DNA of 33,293 nucleotides, taken from CAYTOF01 sp964439435 (lineage in GTDB: Bacteria; Bacillota; Clostridia; Oscillospirales; QAMX01). The stretch is from positions 1 through 33,293 of the forward strand of contig CAYTOF010000016.1 of NCBI GenBank assembly GCA_964439435.1, in the 5' to 3' direction. Below are positions 1 to 8,958 of the stretch, in pieces. The position numbers and the translations under genes are program-made. Below the pieces are notes generated by a model. That model made no database searches. It was not told where the DNA came from and saw only the letters and a list, made by a program, of their open reading frames with translations. Within the stretch, counting starts at the first letter, position 1, and every line of letters begins with the position of its first letter.

Positions 1-12
1 TTTAACTACATT

Positions 13-53
13 TTAATTTTCAACCCTAGACATCAATGCTACGCACTCCACAT
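13..53 (-). other. RlmD/RumA-like 3' gene end, candidate attachment site
   Basis: The last 13 or so codons of the RHS frame read HVECVALMSRVEN-stop. From memory this is the typical C-terminus of clostridial 23S rRNA (uracil-5-)methyltransferase RlmD/RumA, not of an RHS protein, where TTTYHVDG or similar continues into the core. The 3' end of rlmD/rumA is a known integration site of ICEs and IMEs. The shared residues YHV mark the probable crossover. No integrase lies in the window; it would be to the left. Confidence 0.45.
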
Positions 54-3000
54 GGTATGTCGTCGTCACACCGCCCGAAATCTTCTGCACGCGGATGCCG
101 TTCTCGTCGTAGGTATAGCTTGTCGTCGCTCCGCTCTTTGTGACGCCCGCAAGCTCCCTGCCGTGGACCCATGTGAAGCTCATCCCGTCGCGGTAGGTGA
201 GCGGGTTGCCTATTGCGTCATATGTTATGCTCTGCCCGCCGTATGAGGTGAGCTTGTCCCTCCACACACTGTCGTATCCGTAGCTCGTCACTACAGGTGT
301 CCCCGATGGTGTCCCCGTCGTGTATGCGTATTCCGAACGGCTCAGCATGTTCCCGTTGCCATCATAGGCATACAGTATCGTCTTGTTTTGCGGCACGCTG
401 TTCACACGTGTCAGTTGGTTCAGGCTGTCGTATACGAAGCTTTCCTGCAATACGCCGTTCTTGGCAATTGTCAGTATGTTGCCGTTGTTGTCGTAGGTGT
501 ATGTCAGCTCCTCGGTCCCGTTTTTGACCTTGCTGACGACCGTGCTTGTCCGAGTGCCGCTCACGGTTTGGTATGTATACTCCGTTGTTTTGCTTATCGC
601 GCTCAAGCTGCGCACCGTCAGGCGGCCAAACCCATCGTAGGTATATGCAAGCCTCGTCGCCGTCGATCCCGGGGCAGCCGTCGCGCATTGGCCGTGCTTT
701 ATCGAATACACTGCGTCCGCCATCTGGCCCAAAGCCGCGTTCCCGTAAACAAACTCCGTTTTCTCCGTCCGATACGCGTTTGCGCTTGCGTTTGTCAGTG
801 TCAGCCGCGTATATCCCGAAAGCCGGTTTGTCCCGATCTCGTAGTCATACCCCACACGGAATCGCTGCACACCCGCGCCCGTCGTGCCCGTCCGCAGCAC
901 CTCCACCGTCCGACCCGCCATGTCGTAGGCATACCGTGTCGTGTATGCGCTCTCAGGGTCGTTTATCTGCGCAAGCCTACCCGTCCCGTCGTAGAAATAC
1001 TCCGTCCTCCGGCTCTCGTTCCCATTATACCGAAGTTTGACAAGCCTATCAAGCTCGTCGTAAAAATATTCCGCGTATTCCCCGTTTCCGTATGTCATGC
1101 GGCTTGTCAGGTTTCTTGCATTGTATTGATACTGCGTAAGTGTCTGCAATGTCGTACCGTTGCCCACCTCAAGCTTTGTGCGCTGACCCGCTGTATTGTA
1201 TGTAAACACATACCTCATCTGCTGTTGGTGTGTCCGTATTGTCGTCAGAAGATCGTTTGTATACTCATACCTCACCTCCGATGTGCCGCTGTACACCCTC
1301 GTCAGAAGATCGTTGTTGGCGTCGTAAACATAGTTTGTCACATGTCCGCCGGGCGATGTTTCCGATGTCAGCAGACCCCTCGACTCATTGTAGGTATAGC
1401 TTGTCGTCTTTCCGCGCGAGTCGGTCAACGATGTCATAAAATTGCCGTTCCCGCCATAACCGGCTTCGCTCTGTATGTACCCTTCCGCGTCTTGCGCGCT
1501 CTGCGTCTTGTATTCGTAGAAATACCATCTCTGGCTCTCAAGCTCTGTGTATGGGTATTGCTGTATGTCCGATACCGCAGCCGCGGGTGTTGTCGCTGTG
1601 TTGCGCGTGTCGAAACACTTTTTGTTCCCTTGTGTGTCCGTCGCGCGCGTGAGTATCCTGAAAGTCCCGTCCCCGTTTGCCACTATCTCCATCCGCTGGT
1701 TTGTGCTTGTCGGCGTGTATGTGGTCAGCGCCAACGGGTTACCGTCTGCGGTCGCACCGTTTTTCATGTAGATGCCATATCCTTGTGACGACGCGACGGA
1801 TTTGAATAGGTAAAGTCCCGCTGCTGCGCTCTCGTTGATTTGCCAGCGCAGGTTGGCGTTGTTTGGGTCCCACTTCTCCGTGAATATGTTCGACTGTATG
1901 ACATTGGGCGTGCTCGACATAGCACCGCCATCCCCCGCGTTGACGACAATATACGTTTTCCCGCTCACTATCGTCGTTACGGGTTTGTCTATGTTTATCT
2001 TGCTCCCCGTCGCGTTGCCGTAGCTGTCATACGTAAAGCCGTATCTTTGACCGTTGCTGTTAAGCGCGTAGGAAAGCGTTTTTGTCTGGCTGTTGTAGCT
2101 GTACATAAACCTGCTGCCCGTTGGATTGAGAAGCTTTGAAAGCCGGTTGTTTTGATACGCAAACTGCGCCTCCGATTTCGACAAGTCCACAGTGCTTATC
2201 ACGTTGCCGTTTTTGTCGTATGTATAGCTTTGGCCGTATGTCTCCTTATACAGATACGGCGCAGCAAAATTCGCCTCGTTGCAATTGTAATCATATGAAA
2301 ACTTGTACACGACCTTTGTGTAGTTGGCAGGAGCGACAGCCATGCCGGTTATATACTGCCAGTCATACACATTTGGGTTGAACGATATATACGACTCACC
2401 GAGCGCCGTGTTGCCGTTGTAGAACGTGAGGCTGATCCCATATGTGCGCGATCTTAACATCGCTTCAAGCGATGTCAACGAAACGGATTTAGCCATGCCC
2501 CAGCCGCCAAAGCTAAACACATCGCCTTTACTGCCCCCGACTATTGCCTCTTGGCTGACAGTCTTTACATTTTTGGCGTCACCCATCATGCATGCGGCTT
2601 TGAAGCTTGCCGCCAAATACGCGTTGCCGCTTATTGTCGGGTTCGTCGAGCTGCCGGGCACGCTCCAACTCGTCAACCCGGAAAAACTCGCGTTTTGAAG
2701 CAAATTGATGCTGTTCGCGCCGTCGCTCTTTTCAAATTGTATATCATCTACCCAAAATGTCCCGCTTGTGTCCGCGGATGTCGCAATACCCACATTTACG
2801 TATTGGCTCCCGTTGAGCGTCAGTGTCGTCCGCATGAGCAGCCATTTCCCGCTCTGCGTATATTTTACCGGAGTCGATGCATATGTGGTCTGATATGTGC
2901 CGCCCGAGAAAACATCTGTATTGGCGCTTATTCCCCCGCCCGGCAACAATGCGCCGTTTGTACTGACATACATCGAAAGCGTATATGTTCCCGCCGGCAA

Positions 3001-5859
3001 AGGAGAACCGGACGATCCCTTGCTCTGGTATAAAAACACCGACCCGCTTCCGCCGCTGTTTCGGACGGTCTTCAATGAGCCCTTGGAAAGATTTCCGAAA
3101 CCTGCGTCGCGCGAAAAACTGTATTCGCTCGCACCGCTTGGATATTTTGTATAGCCGCTTGCATCGGAATTGAACGACCCGTTCGACATCATGTTCACAA
3201 CGCTAACCTGCGTATCCGAAACGGTCAGCAGCTTGTTTTCGTTCCCCGTCAACGCACCTGTGTCGCCGATCCCCGGAGCACCGTATTCGAAATACTGCGC
3301 TTGCCCGGTGTCGACGTTCACCACACCCGCTGTTTGTCCTGCGCTGTTAAATTGGTAGTCGAAGCTTCTTCCCGTATTGTCGCTAATGCGTGTCGTGTTG
3401 TGCTTTTCGTAGTTGAAAGTATACCCTGTGTTTAGAACACCTGCTGATGTGTAATAATTAATTGCTGACGCACGCACGTCTGTTGTGTAAGTAAACCTGA
3501 CGCTCGTGCCGTCGATATCGTTTATTCGTGATATCCGTGATGTGCCGGAAAGATATGTAAATGTCGTCGCCTTTCCGTCGGGATATGTAATGGACAACAG
3601 CTTACGTGAAGAGTCTGCGCTCTGCGAAGGGGTCGTCGAGTCGTATCCAAATGTGACACTCTGCCCATCCGGCTCCTTTATGGACGCTATCGTGTCACAA
3701 CCGGAGAGGTAGTTGAATGTATATATCCGCCCGGCTCCGTCTGTTATCTTGAAAACCCTTGTCCCGAAAGCTCCGGACTGATAGGTGATAAGTATTTTAT
3801 TTCCGTTTGTGTCGTTTATCGATGTGAGATAACCGCCGGAGTTAAACTCCATGGTTGTCCCTTCTGCATCCGTTATCGTATAAGTAGTCGAAGTCTTTGT
3901 CAGTGTATATCCGAGTCCATCCTCGTCCACCCATTTGGTCGCACCTGCGGTTCCGTAAAAATAGTGCTCTGTCCCGTCTGCATCCACGAGGAAATACGGA
4001 TAGTCGGGAATCGTTGATGTGCGTATTCTGAGATGGCAGTTTGTTTGCCAGCCGATGCCTGAATGCGAATGGTGGTTGTCTCCGGTTGCCGAATTGTATA
4101 CGAGCGACACACTCAAGGGCATCCTGAGCCCACCGGCCCCCGCAACGTCCTGCGCGACAACTATGTTTCCGTTGAAATTGTTAACCGCCGCCGCACCATA
4201 TCTCCCCGCCGGCATTGTCGTATATGTCCAATAGCTTTCGAGGCCCTTGGCGTCGCGGTAGGTTATGATAAATTTCGGGTCGGACACGGTCCCGCCCATA
4301 CTGCTGTCATAAAAAGTGACAAGACGATCGCCATAGCTTGGTATATTCACCGCTCGCAGCAAAATCCCGTTGTTGGCCGGTCCTGACTGTTTTTGCCATT
4401 GCCATGCGATGTTCGTAATGTCGAATGTGTGGTATGTGTTGTGAACGCCGCTTTGTGAACTCGGAGTGATGAGATATTCCAACGCCCGGCTTGAGTCATA
4501 CACAAGGCTCAGCGCGGACGGAAAAATCGGATCGGTTAGGTTCGACCATGTCGAGACCGGTGTTGTAACCGCATAAGCGTTTATCTGGAGATTCGTCGCA
4601 TTGAACGACCCATAATAGCGCATAACAAGGTCCACATTCAAGATTCTTGCATTTTTCAGGTCGAGCGCTCCTATAATGTCGGCGTGTATGAGACTTCCCG
4701 CTTCCGTGCCTCCGAGCAGTTTGCCTATGCGCAAAAGAAAGGTTTCATTGAGCAGTGCATTCTTGTCCCCTGTGGTCAGCGGCTCTACAAACGCGTAGGC
4801 TTTGTCGTTGATGGTATTGAAATCACCGTATTGGAAAGTCGGGTCGACGGTTACGGGATAAACGCGATTCGGCGAGGAAAGCCAACCGGAATCGGGCGCT
4901 ATCGTGTATATATATCCGCCTTCCGTTTTTTCTAAGCTGACTGCGACATCTGCGCTGAATGTATCCTCCGCATCCCACATATACGGCGCAGCTATTGTGA
5001 AAATCACTTTGTTTTCGTCGTAAAACAACACTGAGCCATCGCTTTGAAGCATACCCGTCAACCCATTTGAATCTATCAAAAAACTGAACAAACATTGGGC
5101 TTCGGGCGTTTTGAGGATTATACTTTCTTTGAGCTTACTGCTGAGTATCTCATACTTTATGTCCGCTCCGTTGAACACATCTTCATAGCTCGCTTCAGAC
5201 CATGTTTTCCTCACGGTCATATACTCGGCGTTGAGCGCGTATACAAGCTCGTCTTTGCTCATCGCGGCCGTTTTTGCATCTATCCCCGGCACGGCGCTTA
5301 TGTCCGCGGGCGTTCCTGTAGCCAATGCCTCCGCCAATTCACTAAGGCGCGCTTTTAAAACACGGGCATTGCTCTCTACGGCTGGCTTTATGACAGCGTC
5401 TGATGTATTGAAATGTAAAGGAGCAAACGATATTCCGTACCCTCCCACCGAAATGGACGCGCTTTTGCCGCCGTCAATTTTCGCGGGCAGGTATACCCGA
5501 AAGCTGTTTGCTCTGTTTTTGTAATAGCCCTCCTCATAGGTCAGGCTATTGTCTATGTCTTTCCATTCGCCATCCACATCATAATGGACAGGTTCGCCGT
5601 ACATAACCGCCGTGTATGTACCGTCCGAGCGACGGAAGCGTTTTACGGCCTGATCGCGCAAGCTCTCTTCTTCGCCGATTATAACGGCATTTTTATCGTC
5701 TTTCGATTCGTGGTCGAGCTGTTCGGTCTCCAACTCCGTTTCCGATGTTATCGGAAGCTGACCGGGAGACAGCGCGGCCAATGCTGTAAAATTAGGTACC
5801 TGGATGAGGATTGCTGCCACAAGGATTATGGACACAATGCGCTTAATGTCGGTTTTCAT
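13..5859 (-). CDS. Secreted RHS/YD-repeat protein, 3' end replaced by an RlmD-like tail
   Basis: This 1948-residue protein starts with a signal peptide (basic MKTDIKR, hydrophobic core, cleavage near ALA-AL around residue 29). Residues about 335-535 look like a DNRLRE-type domain following 'NRVYPVTVDPTF'. YD/RHS repeats follow at about 600-890 (GYDS, YTYD and FNYxxxG units). Residues about 890-1190 look like carbohydrate-binding jelly-roll modules, about 1293-1450 like a ricin-type beta-trefoil, and YD repeats continue to about 1930. RHS proteins are large surface or secreted shells, often carrying C-terminal toxins. Here the usual core (DxxGRF...DP) and toxin are missing. After 'GGVTTTYH' the reading frame continues as VECVALMSRVEN and stops, which resembles the end of RlmD/RumA. 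The start has the RBS GGGGAGAG just upstream. The repeats make the RHS call safe; a surface role is inferred. Confidence 0.9.
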   Translation of the reverse strand: MKTDIKRIVSIILVAAILIQVPNFTALAALSPGQLPITSETELETEQLDHESKDDKNAVIIGEEESLRDQAVKRFRRSDGTYTAVMYGEPVHYDVDGEWKDIDNSLTYEEGYYKNRANSFRVYLPAKIDGGKSASISVGGYGISFAPLHFNTSDAVIKPAVESNARVLKARLSELAEALATGTPADISAVPGIDAKTAAMSKDELVYALNAEYMTVRKTWSEASYEDVFNGADIKYEILSSKLKESIILKTPEAQCLFSFLIDSNGLTGMLQSDGSVLFYDENKVIFTIAAPYMWDAEDTFSADVAVSLEKTEGGYIYTIAPDSGWLSSPNRVYPVTVDPTFQYGDFNTINDKAYAFVEPLTTGDKNALLNETFLLRIGKLLGGTEAGSLIHADIIGALDLKNARILNVDLVMRYYGSFNATNLQINAYAVTTPVSTWSNLTDPIFPSALSLVYDSSRALEYLITPSSQSGVHNTYHTFDITNIAWQWQKQSGPANNGILLRAVNIPSYGDRLVTFYDSSMGGTVSDPKFIITYRDAKGLESYWTYTTMPAGRYGAAAVNNFNGNIVVAQDVAGAGGLRMPLSVSLVYNSATGDNHHSHSGIGWQTNCHLRIRTSTIPDYPYFLVDADGTEHYFYGTAGATKWVDEDGLGYTLTKTSTTYTITDAEGTTMEFNSGGYLTSINDTNGNKILITYQSGAFGTRVFKITDGAGRIYTFNYLSGCDTIASIKEPDGQSVTFGYDSTTPSQSADSSRKLLSITYPDGKATTFTYLSGTSRISRINDIDGTSVRFTYTTDVRASAINYYTSAGVLNTGYTFNYEKHNTTRISDNTGRSFDYQFNSAGQTAGVVNVDTGQAQYFEYGAPGIGDTGALTGNENKLLTVSDTQVSVVNMMSNGSFNSDASGYTKYPSGASEYSFSRDAGFGNLSKGSLKTVRNSGGSGSVFLYQSKGSSGSPLPAGTYTLSMYVSTNGALLPGGGISANTDVFSGGTYQTTYASTPVKYTQSGKWLLMRTTLTLNGSQYVNVGIATSADTSGTFWVDDIQFEKSDGANSINLLQNASFSGLTSWSVPGSSTNPTISGNAYLAASFKAACMMGDAKNVKTVSQEAIVGGSKGDVFSFGGWGMAKSVSLTSLEAMLRSRTYGISLTFYNGNTALGESYISFNPNVYDWQYITGMAVAPANYTKVVYKFSYDYNCNEANFAAPYLYKETYGQSYTYDKNGNVISTVDLSKSEAQFAYQNNRLSKLLNPTGSRFMYSYNSQTKTLSYALNSNGQRYGFTYDSYGNATGSKINIDKPVTTIVSGKTYIVVNAGDGGAMSSTPNVIQSNIFTEKWDPNNANLRWQINESAAAGLYLFKSVASSQGYGIYMKNGATADGNPLALTTYTPTSTNQRMEIVANGDGTFRILTRATDTQGNKKCFDTRNTATTPAAAVSDIQQYPYTELESQRWYFYEYKTQSAQDAEGYIQSEAGYGGNGNFMTSLTDSRGKTTSYTYNESRGLLTSETSPGGHVTNYVYDANNDLLTRVYSGTSEVRYEYTNDLLTTIRTHQQQMRYVFTYNTAGQRTKLEVGNGTTLQTLTQYQYNARNLTSRMTYGNGEYAEYFYDELDRLVKLRYNGNESRRTEYFYDGTGRLAQINDPESAYTTRYAYDMAGRTVEVLRTGTTGAGVQRFRVGYDYEIGTNRLSGYTRLTLTNASANAYRTEKTEFVYGNAALGQMADAVYSIKHGQCATAAPGSTATRLAYTYDGFGRLTVRSLSAISKTTEYTYQTVSGTRTSTVVSKVKNGTEELTYTYDNNGNILTIAKNGVLQESFVYDSLNQLTRVNSVPQNKTILYAYDGNGNMLSRSEYAYTTGTPSGTPVVTSYGYDSVWRDKLTSYGGQSITYDAIGNPLTYRDGMSFTWVHGRELAGVTKSGATTSYTYDENGIRVQKISGGVTTTYHVECVALMSRVEN

Positions 5860-6464
5860 AACTCTCCCCCGTAAATTCTATTTTTCTGTTTCCAAATATA
5901 TGACATGCAAGGGACGACACTTCTTTTATCTTGATCTCCATTTTAAAAAAAGCATAAAGACAGGGGCAATCAGGCAGTCTTTACGCTGTTTTTTATATTC
6001 GTTCTTTGCATGGAAAAAATGACGGCGGAACCCCGTTTTCGCAAGTAAATATTTCGTTAATTATACGGTTTCTCTTTTTTACATTTAAAAGCTTGTTTCA
6101 TGTGCTTGCCTCTAAGATTTTATGCGTTTCAAACCATATTATAACCAAGGATTTACAACAATATTTACAATACAAATATACATTAACAAATAACTTTTGT
6201 CAACCATTTAAAATCAATATGTAAATTTTTGATTGATGACAACACTTGCTTTCGCTTTTCAAATTGCGTGCGTATCCTCGGCTGCTTCATATGCATTTTT
6301 CAGCCATTTACATGATGGTAATCCTGCTTATTACATGCCATTGCGGCAAAATCGCCACAGGCACACAGATGCCTTGGCGATGACGCGTTCTCGAACGCCC
6401 CGCTCCCTTTGGGCAAGGCTTTTATATGGGTAAACATTTTCTTTTGTTCATCCCTGTTTTATGC
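5860..6464. other. Gene-poor AT-rich intergenic region
   Basis: This 600-base interval separates the minus-strand RHS gene from the plus-strand pth. It holds the RHS leader with a hairpin at 5951-5987 and, at the right end, the pth promoter. Short frames occur, for example a 66-codon plus-strand frame near 6233-6433, but none has a Shine-Dalgarno site or a recognisable product. I see no RNA gene or insertion sequence in it. Confidence 0.6.
5951..5993. terminator. Hairpin terminator or attenuator in the RHS leader
   Basis: AGCATAAAGAC (5951-5961) pairs with GTCTTTACGCT (5977-5987) across a 15-base loop, giving an 11-bp stem with one G-U type pair. On the minus strand the stem is followed by seven T, and on the plus strand by GTTTTTT, so it can end transcription both ways. 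It sits about 90 bases upstream of the RHS start codon. It is therefore either a bidirectional terminator or a leader attenuator for the RHS gene. Confidence 0.65.
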
Positions 6465-6470
6465 TATAAT
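6444..6470 (+). promoter_or_regulatory. Promoter of pth
   Basis: TGCTATAAT at 6462-6470 is a perfect extended -10 element. An imperfect -35 (TTGTTC, 6444-6449) stands 15 bases upstream, a short spacer that the extended -10 may compensate. Transcription would start near 6477, about 55 bases before the preferred pth start codon. Confidence 0.6.
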
Positions 6471-6531
6471 ATTGTGAGTATATAGTCGGAAAACTGCATT
6501 TCTTTAAATGCAGACACAGTTGGGGGAAGGC

Positions 6532-7146
6532 ATGTTTTTTCGAAAGCGAAAAGAACAAATTTCAACAAGCACGGGATTTACCCATGTTTTGTGTTGCCTT
6601 GGCAATCCGGGGCGCAAATACGAAGCCACAAGGCACAATGTCGGCTTTATGGCAGCCGATTTTCTTTCCACAGAATACAACTTCAAAGTGGACAAGCTTA
6701 AATTTTCAGCTCTTTTCGGGGTATTTCAGCACAAAGAGAACAAAATTCTTGTCTTGAAACCGCAGACCTATATGAACGAGAGCGGTATTTCCGTCAGAGC
6801 GGCGCTGGACTTTTACAAACTCACCCCGGACAAACTTGTCGTGATATGCGACGACATGGAGCTCCCCTGCGGAAAGCTTCGCGTGCGCGCCAAAGGCGGG
6901 GACGGGGGGCACAAGGGGCTGAAGAGCATAATATATCACATTCACACAAACGAATTTGCGCGGGTACGAGTCGGCATAGGTCGCCCTCCCCACGAAGACA
7001 TGGAGGTCACCGACTGGGTGCTTGGCAAATTTTCCTCTGATGAAAAGCAACTTGTGGATGTTGCGATTAAAAACTCTGCCCTTGCGGCACTGGAGGCTAT
7101 TTCCACATCGCCGCAGCACGCCGCAAATATATACAACGGACTGTAG
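6532..7146 (+). CDS. pth: Peptidyl-tRNA hydrolase
   Basis: This enzyme cleaves peptidyl-tRNA released from stalled ribosomes and recycles the tRNA in the cytoplasm. The bacterial Pth signature is clear: CLGNPGRKYEATRHNVGFM with the catalytic His at about residue 35, then LKPQTYMNESG, CDDMELPCGKLRVRAKGGDGGHKG and RVRVGIGRP. The length, about 204 residues, is slightly above the usual 185-195 because of a basic N-terminal extension (MFFRKRKEQ). I chose ATG 6532 because GGGGGAAGG lies directly upstream; an in-frame ATG at 6508 has no RBS. It stands alone, behind its own promoter, with no spoVG, prs or mfd neighbour of the kind often seen in Bacillota. Confidence 0.95.
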   Translation: MFFRKRKEQISTSTGFTHVLCCLGNPGRKYEATRHNVGFMAADFLSTEYNFKVDKLKFSALFGVFQHKENKILVLKPQTYMNESGISVRAALDFYKLTPDKLVVICDDMELPCGKLRVRAKGGDGGHKGLKSIIYHIHTNEFARVRVGIGRPPHEDMEVTDWVLGKFSSDEKQLVDVAIKNSALAALEAISTSPQHAANIYNGL

Positions 7147-7399
7147 GCCAAATCAAGGGGGCACTTCATGCCTGATGCTGTCAGCCACACAACAATATAG
7201 ATTGCCTGTTGATACAACATAAAATCTCCATCATCTGTGACAAAGAGGCCGGAGTTAAAGAATTCAAGAGGATTGAAAGGGCACAGAGATTTGTTCTCGG
7301 GCCGGACGATGCGGGCGAATGTGTTTTTGGCACTACATAATCTGCAACCCCATGCCCCAAACACCGTTTGGGAGCAAATCCTGTTATGAAGAGGAACAT
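7147..7399 (+). other. Intergenic region with a small hairpin
   Basis: No gene is seen in these 253 bases. CCCAAAC (7355-7361) and GTTTGGG (7365-7371) form a 7-bp stem with a 3-base loop, about 18 bases before the RBS of the next gene. There is no T-run after it, so it is not a classical terminator and could influence translation of the zinc-ribbon gene. Confidence 0.4.
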
Positions 7400-7789
7400 A
7401 TGTCTTGGTTTTCGCGTTTTATGTATGGCAGATATGGAAATGACCAGTTTTCACTGTTTCTTGTTTCCATATACTTGCTCTTTGCCATAGCAAATATCTT
7501 TTTAAATCTGACAATTATATGGTTGCTTGCCTTTGTGCCTCTGATTTTTGCCTTCTGGCGTATGATGTCCAGAAATATCCCAAAGCGCAGAGCGGAAAAC
7601 GCGGCTTTTATGCGGCATTGGAGCAAAATCACAAAACTTTTCAAAAGGTCTCGCATGCGCCGAAAGGACAAGGAGCACAGGTATTTTAAATGCTCAAACT
7701 GTCGTGCCACCCTGCGTGTGCCCAGAGGTGTCGGCAAAATCGTCGTCACTTGCCCCGCATGCAAGAGCAAAACGGACAAAAGAGCATGA
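7400..7789 (+). CDS. Small zinc-ribbon membrane protein
   Basis: This 129-residue protein has a hydrophobic stretch at about residues 18-53 long enough for two membrane helices. A strongly basic linker (about 55-95) follows, and a C-terminal zinc ribbon has Cys98-x2-Cys101 and Cys118-x2-Cys121 (KCSNC, TCPAC). The ribbon is of the type that often binds nucleic acid or stabilises a small fold; no specific function is known to me. The start at ATG 7400 is supported by GAAGAGGA five bases upstream; a longer frame from 7319 has no RBS. Similar hypothetical proteins are common in Clostridia. Confidence 0.8.
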   Translation: MSWFSRFMYGRYGNDQFSLFLVSIYLLFAIANIFLNLTIIWLLAFVPLIFAFWRMMSRNIPKRRAENAAFMRHWSKITKLFKRSRMRRKDKEHRYFKCSNCRATLRVPRGVGKIVVTCPACKSKTDKRA

Positions 7790-7880
7790 TTTTGCGCAGG
7801 CTCAGAGTTGACATGCTTTAGAAAACAAGCATCTTCGTCTTCGAGAGATGTGAATACAACAATGGGATGTGTTTATAACC

Positions 7881-8897
7881 ATGACCGAGCGCGAGCGTTT
7901 TCGCAAAATGATGCGATTTGAGCCGGGGCTTGACCATCTTGTGAGAGCGGAATGGGCCCCATGGTGGGACAAGACCATAATCAGATGGGAGCAGGAAGGA
8001 CTGCCCCCCGGGCAATCCGGCGATGAGATTATGCAAAACTTCGGGCTGACACTCATGCCCTTTTTGATGCCGGACCCAAGATCCCCGGGTTTTCCTGCGG
8101 AGCCTCAATTCGGCAGCGGAGTCATCACAAATGAAAGAGAATATGATGAGCTCAAGAAATATATGTACAGCGACAAAGCCATCGAAAACTACTTGGCTTA
8201 TGCCAAGTACTTGCGCGCCCGAGACAAAGAGGACAGCATTATAATCCACTACCGCTGTGAGGGCTTTTTCTGGTTTCCCCGCACTTTGCTTGGCATCGAG
8301 CGACATTTTTATGCTTTTTACGATCAGCCCGAGTTGCTCCACAAAATAAACACCGACCTATGCGACTTTATCCTCCGCGGCATTGAAGCCACCTGGGACG
8401 AATGCCTCCCCGATCTGATGGGGATTGCCGAGGACATGAGCTACAATCACGGCCCCATGCTCTCCCACGCCCTCTTTCAGGAGTTCATCAAGCCATATTA
8501 TCTGCGCCTGTCCTCGCTCACAAAAAAATATGATGTGCCCCTGCTGCTCGATTCCGACGGGGATGTCACGGCGATGATCCCCTGGCTTTATGAGAGCGGG
8601 ATAGACGGCATTTATCCCCTGGAGCGTCAAGCGGGTGTTGATATCTTGGCTTTGAGACAAAAATATCCCCATTTGCTCATGATTGGCGGATATGACAAAA
8701 TGGTCATGTCCAAGGGCGAAGAGGCGATGCGCGCCGAATTCGAACGCATTTTCCCCATCATGTGCAGCGGCGGATATCTAAACAGCGTGGACCATCAAAC
8801 TCCTCCCGAAGTTTCTCTGGAGCAATATCACATATACTTAAAGCTCCTATGGGAGTATACGGAAAAAGCGGCGGCACATCTGAATTTGCCCGATTGA
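7881..8897 (+). CDS. Uroporphyrinogen decarboxylase (URO-D) family protein
   Basis: The protein, about 338 residues, belongs to the URO-D/MtaA/CmuA superfamily. It begins with the typical MTERERF, contains LPDLMGIAEDMSYNHGPMLSHALFQEFIKPYY (here in two conserved blocks), LLLDSDGD, and ends with the family's SVDHQTPPEVSLEQY motif. Members without haem-pathway neighbours are often methyltransferases or corrinoid-linked demethylases, or have unknown roles in sugar loci. No heme genes surround it, so haem synthesis is unlikely. The start is uncertain: ATG 7881 fits the family, GTG 7869 is also possible, and neither has a good RBS. It lies 61 bases before the M14 peptidase gene, probably in one transcript. 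Confidence 0.85.
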   Translation: MTERERFRKMMRFEPGLDHLVRAEWAPWWDKTIIRWEQEGLPPGQSGDEIMQNFGLTLMPFLMPDPRSPGFPAEPQFGSGVITNEREYDELKKYMYSDKAIENYLAYAKYLRARDKEDSIIIHYRCEGFFWFPRTLLGIERHFYAFYDQPELLHKINTDLCDFILRGIEATWDECLPDLMGIAEDMSYNHGPMLSHALFQEFIKPYYLRLSSLTKKYDVPLLLDSDGDVTAMIPWLYESGIDGIYPLERQAGVDILALRQKYPHLLMIGGYDKMVMSKGEEAMRAEFERIFPIMCSGGYLNSVDHQTPPEVSLEQYHIYLKLLWEYTEKAAAHLNLPD

Positions 8898-8958
8898 CCT
8901 TATGCTCTTTTAGGCTTATAGACAGCCATATAAAAACACCGATCAAAGGAGTTAAAAA

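Noticed and set aside
388..1788. A long 466-codon plus-strand frame opposite the RHS gene
   Set aside because: It is Cys/Arg/Val-rich, without RBS or recognisable domain, and mirrors the codon pattern of the RHS repeats on the other strand.
6233..6433. A 66-codon plus-strand frame between the RHS gene and pth
   Set aside because: It has no RBS, no domain and no promoter of its own, and lies in a low-complexity intergenic stretch.
7808..7836. TTGACA at 7808 as a promoter for the URO-D-family gene
   Set aside because: No acceptable -10 is found 16-18 bases downstream.
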